DNA of 64,000 nucleotides from Leptobrachium leishanense (lineage: Eukaryota > Chordata > Amphibia > Anura > Megophryidae): the NCBI GenBank assembly GCA_009667805.1, contig CM019067.1, positions 248,717,721 to 248,781,720 of the forward strand, given 5' to 3'. The translations under genes were made by a program, and so were the position numbers. How positions within the stretch are numbered: the first letter of the stretch is position 1; every line of letters begins with the position of its first letter. The notes below the pieces were generated by a model that was given only the letters and a program-made list of their open reading frames with translations, had not been told where the DNA came from and did no database searches. Positions 24,516-34,659 of this stretch are shown piece after piece.

Positions 24516-25805
24516 GTTATATGGATATATTTTCCCCAGTTCACATGGATATAATTGCCCCAGCTCATATGGGTATATATTGCCCCAGCTCTCATGGATA
24601 ATGCCCCCCGGTCTCATGGATAATGCCCCCCGGTCTCATGGATATGCCCCAGGTCTCATGGATATGCCCCAGGTCTCATGGATATGCCCCAGGTCTCATG
24701 GATAATGCCCCCAGGTCTCATGGATATTGCCCCAGGTCTCATGGATATTGCCCCAGGTCTCATAGATACTGCCCCCAGGTCTCATGGATACTGCCCCCAG
24801 GTCTCATGGATATGCCCCAGGTCTCATGGATATGCCCCAGGTCTCATGGATATTGCCCCCAGGTCTCATGGATATGCCCCAGGTCTCATGGATATTGCCC
24901 CCTGGTCTCATGGATATGCCCCAGGTCTCATGGATATTGCCCCCAGGTCTCATGGATATTGCCCCCAGCTCTCATGGATACTGCCCCAGGACTCATGGAT
25001 ATGCCCCAGGTCTCATGGATATGCCCCAGGTCTCATGGTTAATGCCCCCAGGTCTCATGGATACTGCCCCAGGTCTCATGCATACTGCCCCCAGGTCTCA
25101 TGGATATGCCCCAGCTCTCATGGATACTGCCCCCAGGTCTCATGGATATGCCCCCAGGTCTCATGGATATGCCCCAGCTCTCATGGATATGCCCCCCCAG
25201 GTCTCATGGATATTGCCCCAGGTCTCATGGATATGCCCCCCCAGGTCTCACGGATATTGCCCCCCCCAGGTCTCATGGATATTGCCCCCCAAGTCTCATG
25301 GATATGCCCCCCCAGGTCTCATGGATATTGCCCCCCAGGTCTCATGGATAGTGCCCCCCCAGGTCTCATGGATATGCCCCAGGTCTCATGGATAGTGCCC
25401 CCCCCAGGTCTCATGGATATTGCCCCCCCAGGTCTCATGGATATGCCCCCCCAGGTCTCATGGATATTGCCCCCCAGGTCTCATGGATATGCCCCCCCAG
25501 GTCTCATGGATAGTGCCCCCCCAGGTCTCATGGATATGCCCCAGGTCTCATGGATAGTGCCCCCCCCAGGTCTCATGGATATTGCCCCCAGGTCACATGG
25601 ATATGCCCCCCCAGGTCTCATGGATAGTGCCCCCCCCAGGTCTCATGGATAGTGCCCCCCCCAGGTCTCATGGATATTGCCCCCCAGGTCTCATGGATAG
25701 TGCCCCCCCAGGTCTCATGGATATGCCCCCCCAGGTCACATGGATATGCCCCCCCAGGTCTCATGGATAGTGCCCCCCCCAGGTCTCATGGATACTGCCC
25801 CCAGC
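24516..25805. repeat. 20-26-bp minisatellite in hAT element 2
   Basis: Roughly 60 units of aggtctcatggatatgcccc. The C-run grows from four near the left end to six to eight near the right end, giving a directional change in unit type. Long plus-strand open frames (up to 324 codons) are by-products. Confidence 0.92.
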
Positions 25806-25831
25806 CCAGCTCACCTTTGCTGCTCCTCTGC

Positions 25832-25965
25832 CAGCGGCCGCGTGCTTCCTGCTTCAGCGGCCGCTGACAGGAAGTGCAGCCGCTCGCCTGGGATCTATGA
25901 AACAGCCAGGCGAGCGGCTCCACCTCCTGTCACCGGCCCTTGTAACAGGAAGCACGCGGCCGCCG
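25832..25965. repeat. GC-rich hairpin of hAT element 2
   Basis: Arm ggccgcgtgcttcctg ... gaagtgcagccgctcgcctg is followed by the inverse caggcgagcggctccacc ... acaggaagcacgcggcc. It corresponds to the hairpin in element 1 with different spacer bases. Confidence 0.85.
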
Positions 25966-26097
25966 GCAATGTGCGGCGGCGGCGTTCGGGCTCGGGCCAC
26001 AGCGGGAACGCTGCATTCCCGCAGCGTTCCCGCTGTGGGAGAAGTGCGGGAACGCCGTTCCTGCGCGTTCCCGCTCGACTCGAGCCCTGCGTTAGCT

Positions 26098-27470
26098 GCG
26101 GTATTAGCAGACTATTAAGATCCAAACGCAAACGGGTTAAAAAAAAACTTTTGCGTTTGGTACCTTGCGCTTCTCAGTGCGAGGTCACTGCACTTTGCGC
26201 TCCCTATACTTAACATGGGGAGCGAAAAGTGTTAATCAGTGCTGGTATTACAATGTCCCAGCGCTGATTAACGCCTGGCTCTGGTCAACGAAAAGTTAAC
26301 CAGAGCCAGGACCTGGTGTTAACGGATTCCGCTCCTACAGAATCCGTTAACACCAGCTCTAAAAATAAAAAAAAACAACCAGATACTCACCCTCTGTCCC
26401 GCGGCGAGGACAGCGGCTCCGGTCGCCTCCTCCGGCCGGTGCAAGATCCGGCCGGTCACGTGACCGGCAGAGAGAAACTCAGTGGAGTTCTATGGACTCC
26501 AGCGAGAGGATGCTCGTGGCTGCGCTCAGCGCTGCAGCGAGCATCCTAAGTTTTAACGGCCGAAAACAATGCAGGCAGCATTTTTTGCGCCTGCATTGTA
26601 ATCTGGCGTTAAAACGCGGGCGCAAGGGGGAAAACTGTGGGCGCAGTTTTTCCTCCCTTGCACCCGCGTTTTAACGTACAGATTGTAATAGAGCCCTAAT
26701 ACAGGGATGCTAACGGGGAAATTCTGCACCTGCAGATTTCCCCATAGCCTCCCTGTGTTGATGCGATATTCCGAAGCAGGCGGTAGTTCAGCATCTTGCC
26801 TCTGAGTGGCAGCGAGTATCACCTCCTGGAGTCCATAGGACACCATGGAGGGTTTCGCTTTCGGGGCACGAGCCCTACATGATCTTGCTCTCGCGAGATC
26901 GCGCAGCAACACTGAGAAATCGTGGATGCATACTGGGAACTATTTGTTCGGCCCACCATTCTCACCGCGGGATGAGAGGTGAGTATCAGAATTATTGGGG
27001 GGGGGTGTTACATGATTCTGCCAGTGCATGTAACGCCAGCTTTTAGAAGGTGCTAACTTTTGGCACTCTGCATTCCTGTGGTAATTAGCACTAGCACTTT
27101 GTAGTACCTTACTTAATGAAATGCTAATTAATGTGGAGCCGGCAGGAGGGGTTAATGCCGGTGGGGTATACTAGTACGCCCCGACACCAAGTGCTGCAGC
27201 GGGCCTTTTCTTTGGCCCGCCCTGGTAGCTGACACGCGTCGTGTGTCATTAGCTGCAGAGGGATGGCCTGAGTTCAGGCTGTCCCACAGAATCGTGCGCT
27301 GGGAGGGGCCGAGGTGGCCCATAGAAGTCAATGGGGCGTACTAGTGCGCCCCACGGCTTCAAGGCCCACCCGCCGCAGGGAAGGCATAGTACTCCCTTCG
27401 GAGGGAAAGGGTTAAGTAAACGATGCGCAAAGTACAGTAAGCTCGTGGAAGCTAGCGCAAAAATCAATGC
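26098..27470. repeat. Decayed foldback repeat complex
   Basis: Contains a perfect small hairpin (gtgttaacggattccgctcc then gaatccgttaacac), the hallmark gggaactatttgttcg at about 26935, and sequence similar in order to the right half of 17000-17804. It is the right part of the repeat split by hAT element 2. No gene. Confidence 0.5.
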
Positions 27471-27556
27471 TTTTTTTTTTTAGAAAGGATTTTACCAGGA
27501 AGGATACATTGAGATTTCTCTCGTTTTCAAGTATGTCCTGGGTGGCGAGTATGCAT
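27471..27556 (-). mobile_element. SINE 3' fragment, minus strand
   Basis: A T run followed by the reverse complement of the SINE tail (accaggaaggatacattgag, then caagtatgtcctgggtggcg). The tRNA-like head is absent. Confidence 0.65.
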
Positions 27557-27717
27557 GGATTACTACCGGAGGTACCATCAGGAATGTAATATGGGTGGCA
27601 TGCGTTAAACACACTTATACTGGCGGTAAAGCTTACATATCAAGGTGTTAAAATTAGTGCCAACTATGGACTAGAGCCCATTGTGTTTACTAGAGCACTT
27701 AATCAACAATAACAGTT

Positions 27718-28033
27718 ATTAACAATACTATCAGCGGGGGCGGAGTCTGGACGTCCGCCGGAGCAGCCGCATGTAAAGAGGGCTCCCGAGGATTCAGAGT
27801 TCCCCCGTGACCCCTGACAGCACACCGCTCCTTTAGCACACCCCCTATACCCCCACCGGATCAGTGAACATTTCTTCCTCTCTGGCTCTTCTCAGTCTGT
27901 TCTTCTTTCTCTTCTTACCCGGGGGGGATGGGCGTTCCTGGTGACACTGATATGGCGTGGGTATGATATGTGGCCATTTCTACGTCCGCCATGATGGCAG
28001 ACCTTAAAATAATCTCCCAAAATGTCAAGGGCC
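27718..28033 (+). mobile_element. 5' end of an L1/Tx1-type LINE, cut by the assembly gap
   Basis: A GC-rich 5' region (gggggcggagtctggacg) leads to an ATG at about 27991, whose frame reads MMADLKIISQNVKG. This resembles the first strand of the apurinic endonuclease domain that opens LINE ORF2. The sequence then runs into 100 Ns. Only about 14 codons are visible, so the class assignment is moderate. Confidence 0.55.
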
Positions 28034-28133
28034 NNNNNNNNNNNNNNNNNNNNNNNNNNNNNNNNNNNNNNNNNNNNNNNNNNNNNNNNNNNNNNNNNNN
28101 NNNNNNNNNNNNNNNNNNNNNNNNNNNNNNNNN
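28034..28133. other. Assembly gap of 100 N
   Basis: Exactly 100 ambiguous bases, the usual placeholder for a gap of unknown size. The true gap may hold most of the LINE that begins at 27718. Confidence 0.95.
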
Positions 28134-28675
28134 GTATATACAGTAATTAGGCAGCGAAGGGAATGGTAACAAATCTTTTTATGTAATAAAACATAGGGAT
28201 GAGCTGTTCGGGTTCGGACGGTTCTGAGTTCGACCCGAACTTTGGCAGTTCGAAAGTTTGCGAATTTCGAACTTTTTGGGCGTGTTCGGTTCCGGTTCAA
28301 AAAAAAAATGAAATTTTGAAAAAAGTATAGAAAATGCTTAAAAAAATACTACAAAATCTAGAAATAAAGAGACTCTTTACTGCAGAACATTATAAGCAAC
28401 GGTTTATTAGATATTGAATTAAAAACTAATGTGTACGTGGAAAGATTATCAACTCTAAATGACCTCTGTTCACAAACGGGCATAACACCAGGTGTTTTCA
28501 GTCTGGTAATCAATTTGATACATTGTACAATATAGTGAGGGGGTGGAGTGGTGTCTGTTTCTGATTGAGATTTGAGAATTAATTTCCCTCCTGAAACATC
28601 CTAATATGCTGCATTGACTGGTGTTTGAAAAAAATCTAAAGCAATGTTATTTTTCACCTCGGGATTAAACATTCA

Positions 28676-28850
28676 CAGGGTTATTCAGAGAGCGGTGAAA
28701 AGCAGGAGAATAACTGGAGAAGTGAAAATTCTAGGTCAAAATAGCCAAACCAGAAAAATTCTCCCATTTAACTCACTTTCCAAATTGGCTATTTGGTCTA
28801 GATTGTTCTCTTCTCCTGCCAGTTCTCCTGGCTTTCACCTCTCTCTCGGG
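28676..28850. mobile_element. MITE M, inverted copy in element A
   Basis: Starts cagggttattcagagagcgg, contains attctaggtcaaaatagcc, and ends near cctggctttcacctctctc. It is the first of three abutting copies of the family. Confidence 0.7.
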
Positions 28851-29325
28851 GTTGTTCAGAGAAAGGTGAAAACCAGGAGAATGGCAGGAAAAGAGAACAA
28901 TCTGGACCAAATAGCCGATTTGGAAAGTGAGATAAGGCTAGGGTCAGACTAACGCATTTTTCGCAGCGACCGTCAAAAAGTGCGTCCGAACGCATTGCCG
29001 GTCATACGATGCGCATTTTTGTGCGTGATTTTTTACGGATCCAAACCAGGAAACTTTGTGTGTCTGGACATTATGTTGGCCGGACATGAGTAGGGTCTGA
29101 CGTCTCCAAATCACGCACACACGCCGCTAGTGGATGCAGCGCACTCTGTACGTCCGTACTAGCAGTTCTGCGTTCTCGAAAAAATGCGTTCATTTTCCAC
29201 TTGCGTTGCGCAGCTGGAATTTCGTGCAACCGTACTTCGTATATTGGCCGTCATTGCCCGTCATTTGCTGCTAGTGCGGCCGTGATTAAGTGCGCCTAAA
29301 CGCACGTTAAAAATTCGCTAGTCTG

Positions 29326-31558
29326 GGGGGGCGTGGCCGGCTGCGAGCAGGAGCGGACGTGTCCTTGTGGAGCTCCTCATGTCTTCCCTGCTTAAGGACC
29401 CCTAGCTGACTTTAACTGCACCGATTTTGTGATTAAGGGTGCCTGTGTAGCTGGCCATCGTGCTGACCCGTCCGGAGCCCGTTTGGCCTCCCCTCCGGAC
29501 CAGAGACTCCATTGCTAGCTGAGGAATCTGGCTGTTACCAAGCGCTGGCGGCCATCTTGAGGCCTGCTTCCCGGCGTCGGATGCTTAATGACCCTGTGGA
29601 TCTGGCTGCCCCGACCCAGGCTGTGTTGCTGAGGGGGGAGATGGTGGGCCCACGTCTCCGGCCAATGCTGCTGAGTGTCCCCTGGGGGCGGTGGATGGAT
29701 CTGCGGGGGGATGGGTCGGCGACTTCCCCCCCCTTTCCAGAGGTGGTGGAGCTGTGGATTCAGGCCTTGAGGCCTGCTTGATGATTTTATCGGGGGAGGA
29801 CGAAGATGGTCCGCTGACCAGGGGTGTCATGCGCCGGATGCTCGCCGCACTGAGGGATTGCCAGGGAGAGATGGCCCCGAAGGTGAGGACGGGATCGGAT
29901 GTTGCACCACTGGATACGGCGCTGCCACAATCGGACCCTGCGGAGCTAAGCCTGTCGACTACTTACAGCCTCCATGTCAAGAAGGTTCCTGATGGAGATG
30001 AAGCACCCCCTGATGCGGCGGGCCGTTCTGCCAAGGGGATGGGGCACGCACCTCGTTACCACCACGTGGCTCTGATCGCCGCCGGTTTGTCCCGAAACCC
30101 GCTGAGTAGCTGTACCCTTTATAGAGGACTGCTGTCCAGAACGTTGGGAGGTGCTCGTCGCGGAGCGGGTCTGGTATTAGGGGTGCATGTGAGCTCCCTA
30201 GACGGGCCTGCAGAGGGCTTCCTCCCCGCATTCCCATGGGACACAGGCTGAAAAGGTGTGTCGTGTCTACCTGCTGCCTTATGCCCAACAGTATAACGAA
30301 CCGTTAAGTTTATTCACTGTCCGTCCTCTGAAATTCTCCCTCACCTGCAAGTTACACGCTGTGGACAATTTTTGGTTTTTCAGCAATGTTTATGGCTTTT
30401 TCTGTGGACTCCCCCCCCCCGATTGATATGTTCCGCTGAGACCCCCCTATCTGGGGATGTTTATTATTTTCCTTATGCTGTACCTATGATGACAGTTTTG
30501 AAGGGCCCTCACTTTGCTATATATTTGTCGACTTCTCTAAGGACTTTTTGAATTTTACTGCCGAGTTTTTCTCCCCAGCTGACTTTTTTTTTTTTTTCTC
30601 ATCCTTAGCCGTTTTACTTTGAGGACTCTGATTTCTGTTGTTACCCCCCCCTTTTTTTTTTTTTTTTGCGATATTTGGCAGTTGCCTTATGATACTCACC
30701 CATGTTTTACCCCACCCCCATATCCCCTGTACGCATTATTGGTACCGATGTAACTTTGCTGTTTCCATCTATCTTGCTGTTTGATGTATTGATGGCATAT
30801 TTTCAAAATAAAAACCTTAAGGCTAGGGTCAGACGAACGCAGCTTTAACGTGCGTTTAGCCGCACAAAATCACGGCCGTGCTAGCAGCAAATGACGTCCA
30901 ATGCCGGGGAACACACGAAGTACGGCCGCACGAAAGTTCGTCCGCGCAACGCAAGTGGCTAACGAACGCATTTTTTCGAGAACGTCAAACCGCTACTACT
31001 GACGTACAGAGTGCGCTGCGGCCGCATAGCGGCGTGTGTGTGTGATTGGGAGACATCAGACGCTGCTAATGTACGGCCAACATAACGTCCAGACACAAAA
31101 AGTGTTTTATTGATGATCCGTACAAAATCACGGACGAAAAGGCGCATCGTATGACCGCTACCGCGTATTCCGTGAAAAAATATGTCCGTTCGTTCGACCG
31201 CACTTTTCCACGGTCGACGCGAAAAATGCGTTCGTCTGACCCTAGCCTTAATATAAAAAAAAACTCTTTTGAGAGCAATTTGAAACTCCCATGCAAGCTT
31301 TCTGCCCCTGTTTTCCCAGATACCTTATCTTAATGGCTTCTCAGTTAGGTATTGCCAGCTTTTGAGACTATTTTATTGCATTGTAAAAGTCGTTCTTTTT
31401 GCGTGCCAATGTATCCCACATCATTTACCCAAATTCCATCATTTTCATGTGTAATAATGTGATATTTTTTTTTATAAGGTATACCAAGGAATGTGTGAAA
31501 AAGTGCATTGTTTCTACGATAAGAAGGATTGAATAAAATAAATATGTAACAGAAAAAA
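29326..31558 (+). mobile_element. L1-like retroposon with poly(A) and 13-15-bp target duplication
   Basis: Flanked by attcgctagtctg on both sides (29313-29325 and 31561-31573), ending aataaaataaatatgtaac and an A-run. It begins ggggggcgtggccggctgcg, as many L1-type 5' ends do. It has no reverse transcriptase, so it is an internally deleted or non-autonomous copy. A first A-rich end (aataaaaacctta and, after a MITE, taaaaaaaaa) lies at 30807-31263, well before the final tail. The open frame at 29691-30251 shows no recognisable domain. Confidence 0.75.
30820..31247. mobile_element. Harbinger-like MITE, copy 3, inside the L1-like retroposon
   Basis: Ends ggctagggtcagacgaacgc and ttcgtctgaccctagcc, flanked by tta. 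It is the innermost layer of the stack and sits in the A-rich end of the retroposon. It is about 428 bp and CpG-rich like its relatives. Confidence 0.8.
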
Positions 31559-31669
31559 AAATTCGCTAGTCTGACCCTAGCCTAAAGGGGAGAATTTTTC
31601 TGGTTTGGCTATTTTGACCTAGAATTTTCCATTCTCCAGTCATTCTCCTGCTCTTCACCGCTCTCTGAA

Positions 31670-31830
31670 TAACCCTGACAGGGTTATTCAGAGAAAGGTG
31701 AAACTCAGGAGAATGACTGGAGAATGGAAAATTCTAGGTCAAAATAGCCGAACCAGAAAAATTCTCCAAATCGGCTTTTTGGTCTAGAAGTTTCCATTCT
31801 CCTGCTTTTCACCGCCAAAAAATCAGTAAA
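31670..31830. mobile_element. MITE M, third copy
   Basis: Opens cagggttattcagagaaagg directly after the second copy and ends near cctgcttttcaccgcc. The right terminal bases are missing. Confidence 0.65.
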
Positions 31831-31907
31831 CTTTTTCTGCGTGTACGAAAATGTCTCCTCTTTTCATACAGACTGCCACCCCAAGCAGTTGTTTATGGAT
31901 AGATTAA

Positions 31908-33126
31908 CCCTTTCGCTGCTGAGGCTTTTCCCGCCCCTGTGCTGAGGTCATTTTTACCGGTTTTGCTCATCATGTTTAAATGTGTTTTGAAGGCTTATTT
32001 TAGTATATGACCCAGACATATTATATATCGTTCTTTCCGTCAGACTCGGCAGATTCATAATATGTCATTATTATATGTATACGTCATGACCTGTCTGTAT
32101 ATTATAACAAAAAATGCAATAAAATATGATTTTTCAATAATTTACAATGTGTAAAGTGTTTTTTTTTCACATTTTAACATGCGAGCAATTGCGGTTATAT
32201 TTTGTATGGGCTGCGCTTGTTAAAAAAATTAGAGATGGGGTCTCGTTACATTTTTTTTTGGGGAAAATTACACGATTTTTAACAAACGCACCGCAACAAA
32301 AATCGGTAGTGCAGCATCATTGTTCACATTATAATTGAAATGGGAACAATATTGCTGCATTAACAAACCAAAAAAAAGAAAAAAAACTTTTTTTTTTTTT
32401 TAAATACTTTTTTATTTTGATTTTTTTTTTTTTTTTTTTACTAACTGTTTTCACATTCGAGTTTGGTATCGTTGGAACGGCCATGCTCTGGCCGATCCAA
32501 CAATACCAACTTTTAACCCCTAGCTGCCACGGATCGGGAGATAGGGGATTCATTGGAACCCCCTATCTCCACCATTGGTGGCAGCTAGGGGTTAACTCCA
32601 GGACTGGCGTCATCGTGCAATGCACGATGATGCCAGTCCTCAGGGGGAGTTCCCGGAGGCTTGGCCGACATCCAAGATGTCGGCCAGCTCCGGGAAAGGA
32701 TCACGAACCGGCGCTTTTCAGCGCCGATTCGTGATCCGGCTCCCCAGGGGTTAATGCCAGGTACCATTTGGAAGGGCAGGCTGTGCCCTTCCAAATGGTG
32801 CCTGGGTTAACCCCCGCAACGCCGCCGATCGGGAGGGAGAGAGGTCTGAAGGACCTCCCCCATCCCTTTCAGGCGCCTCCTCCGCACATGCGGGGGGGGG
32901 GCGCCTGAATTAGGTGTCATCGGCGGCGCGATGACACCTAATTAGCCCGGCGGCGGTTCCGGATGCTGGGCTGACATCGAGGATGTCAGCCCGCACCGGG
33001 GGGGCCAGCGATCGGCCAGAACCCGGCCGAACGCTGACCCCAAAGGCTGGACGCGCTCAGCGCATCCTCCGCATGCAACGTGACATGCGGTTGGACGCGC
33101 TGAGCGCGTTCACCGCAGCGAAAGGG
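31908..33126. mobile_element. piggyBac-like non-autonomous element with TTAA duplication
   Basis: Ends ccctttcgctgc and gcagcgaaaggg are inverted and flanked by TTAA (31904-31907 and 33127-33130). The related element at 43963 has an uninterrupted TTAA at the matching site, which confirms the insertion. It is 1219 bp with no transposase gene. The left half is AT-rich; the right half (32465-33110) is GC-rich and consists of consecutive hairpins. Confidence 0.85.
32465..33110. repeat. Chain of about twelve consecutive hairpins
   Basis: Perfect or near-perfect inverted repeats follow one another with little spacing: 32465-32507, 32513-32595, 32600-32640, 32650-32696, 32698-32737, 32747-32814, 32841-32857, 32870-32907, 32908-32943, 32968-32992, 33003-33039 and about 33048-33110. 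Examples are ggactggcgtcatcgtgc with its inverse, and attaggtgtcat with atgacacctaat. Together they cover most of 646 bp. Confidence 0.9.
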
Positions 33127-33552
33127 TTAAAGGAAAAGCATTTACCGTCATTTGAAATGTCATTTTTTGGTTTTTACATATTTCTATACATCCTAGAAAT
33201 CCGCCACTTCACGGGCAGGTTATGGGGACCTCCTAGACACGATATTTGAAGGAATTTTTGGTTTTTATTTTTAACCCTTATTTCATGGAAAACTCACTGT
33301 CCCTTTAAAAACTTTTTTTTTTTACTTTTTGTCCTTGTTTCCTGTCCCCCAGGGCACTACCCGGACCCCCATACACCTTTTATGGCAAATATGTAGCATA
33401 TATGCCCTCTTGGAGGGCACTCTAAAAAACCGAATTTTCAGCCCCATTGACTTGCATGGGGGTTCGGGTTCGGGTTCGGGTTCGGACCCGAACAAATGGG
33501 AAGTTCGGGTTCGGGCCCGAACCGAACTCGGGGGGTGTTCGGCTCATTCCAT

Positions 33553-34659
33553 ACACATGATCAAATCTGGTTTTATATATTTAAATTTAAAAAATGATGT
33601 TAGCTAACATAAAATCTAGCCCATGGACATTTGATCAGCGGCACAGGCGTTATCCTTTTGGTTTATTGCACTCCAACACTTTGTATTTGAAATGATTCAA
33701 AGACTGGACTGATTGTAGACTTACACTTGCACAAGTTCTTCACTCAGTTGTATCATGTCCCCAATTACAATTTGTCCATCCAATACTACAGGGAAGGGCT
33801 GTCAAACTCACAGCCCCCCCGCCCAAGATGTTGATGCCTTCCAGAATTCCTGCAATAGATGGCCAGGGAATCATTTGCGTTGTAGTTCAACAGCATCTGG
33901 GGGGCCAGAGATTGACAGCCCTGCTATAGGATTTAGATTAACAACATGCGCGGAAATCGACGGAACTGAAGTGTAAACACCGATTTCACAAAACTAAAGG
34001 CCAAACAGTGACTGTGATGATTCTCCTGCTGCTGTTTTGATTTTAGTTTTGTGAAATGCCAACATTTGTTGGCATTTCAATATTGGCTAACTTTCGCCTG
34101 TGTTTCCAAACAAGGCAAACACTGGCATTTGAATAATCCCTTATATCTTCTACACAACCAGCATTTTTTATTTTCAGCCATGCAACACCCTTTAAGGGAG
34201 TGCGATTTGTATCGATAGTGCACAGGAATGTATTAATGAACAATTCACAGCACAGTACCACTCACCTGGCAGCCCAGATGCGGGAATTTAAAATGTGCCT
34301 TTACATTATAACCAAATGTCCCAACAACTACAATGCAACGCACAAACGTACAGTTTATCTATCGAAACTTGTTTTCTATCCCGTGGTCTCGATCTAACAA
34401 ACTAGACTCCACTAATCCCAGAAGAATACATTTTCTTGAGTCCTTCTTGATGGGAGAATGTCCAAGGGCCGACCACTACTGCACTCCAAAGAATTCAGAA
34501 ATCTCCTCTTGCCCAAATTTTGTATTTTATTTCAAATTAATCCTAGAGGGTAAATTGCCACAAACTCTAATGTATGAGTTGTAGTCCAGCACAAATGCAG
34601 GATAAGAGTTTCACATCCCTGCATTAAGGTTTCATCTGTTTCTCTACTGATGTATCCCC
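33553..34659. other. Intergenic; one hAT-like MITE, no gene
   Basis: A small element with inverted ends cagggaagggctgtcaaact and ttgacagccctg spans about 33789-33923. The rest is unique-looking with only short unsupported open frames. Confidence 0.45.

Larger units (their letters stand above)
23588..26089. mobile_element. Non-autonomous hAT element 2 carrying two minisatellites
   Basis: 2502 bp, same family and layout as 10737-12195. Ends caggggtcaagtcctggg and ctcgactcgagccctg, perfect 8-bp duplication cgttagct (23580-23587 and 26090-26097). Internal order: 5' unique part shared with element 1, (tatc)n, 28-bp minisatellite (23892-24515), 20-26-bp minisatellite (24516-25805), GC-rich hairpin (25832-25965) and the cgggaacg-rich 3' end. 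The size difference from element 1 is almost wholly the larger arrays. Confidence 0.93.
28936..31582. mobile_element. Harbinger-like MITE, copy 2, split by an L1-like retroposon
   Basis: Ends ggctagggtcagactaacgc and gtctgaccctagcc with taa duplications at 28933-28935 and 31583-31585. The interior is interrupted at 29325/31561 by the retroposon. Confidence 0.82.
28851..31668. mobile_element. MITE M, second copy, split by a Harbinger-like MITE
   Basis: The left part ends gaaagtgagataa at 28935 and the right part resumes taaaggggagaatttttctg at 31583. It ends ctctctgaataaccctg. The split is explained by the insertion at 28936-31582 with taa duplication. Confidence 0.72.
28196..33552. mobile_element. 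Outer element A with gggatgagc / ggctcattcc ends, host of nested insertions
   Basis: The left end gggatgagctgttcgggttc and right end ggtgttcggctcattcc are inverted. Removing the nested insertions (MITE M copies, Harbinger-like MITEs, L1-like retroposon, piggyBac-like element) leaves a body colinear with 41943-44290: the aacggtttattagatattga module, gactgcc-cccaagcagttg, ggcactacccggaccccc and a short ttcggg hexamer run near the right end. No transposase gene. Class unknown. Confidence 0.65.

Noticed and set aside
23869..25867. Open frames of 200-324 codons on both strands within the minisatellites
   Set aside because: They follow the repeat unit, are open in several frames at once, and have no domain, start context or splice support.
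29691..30251. 186-codon frame in the L1-like retroposon as an ORF1 protein
   Set aside because: No coiled coil, RRM or zinc-knuckle signature is visible. It is probably GC-rich 5' region.
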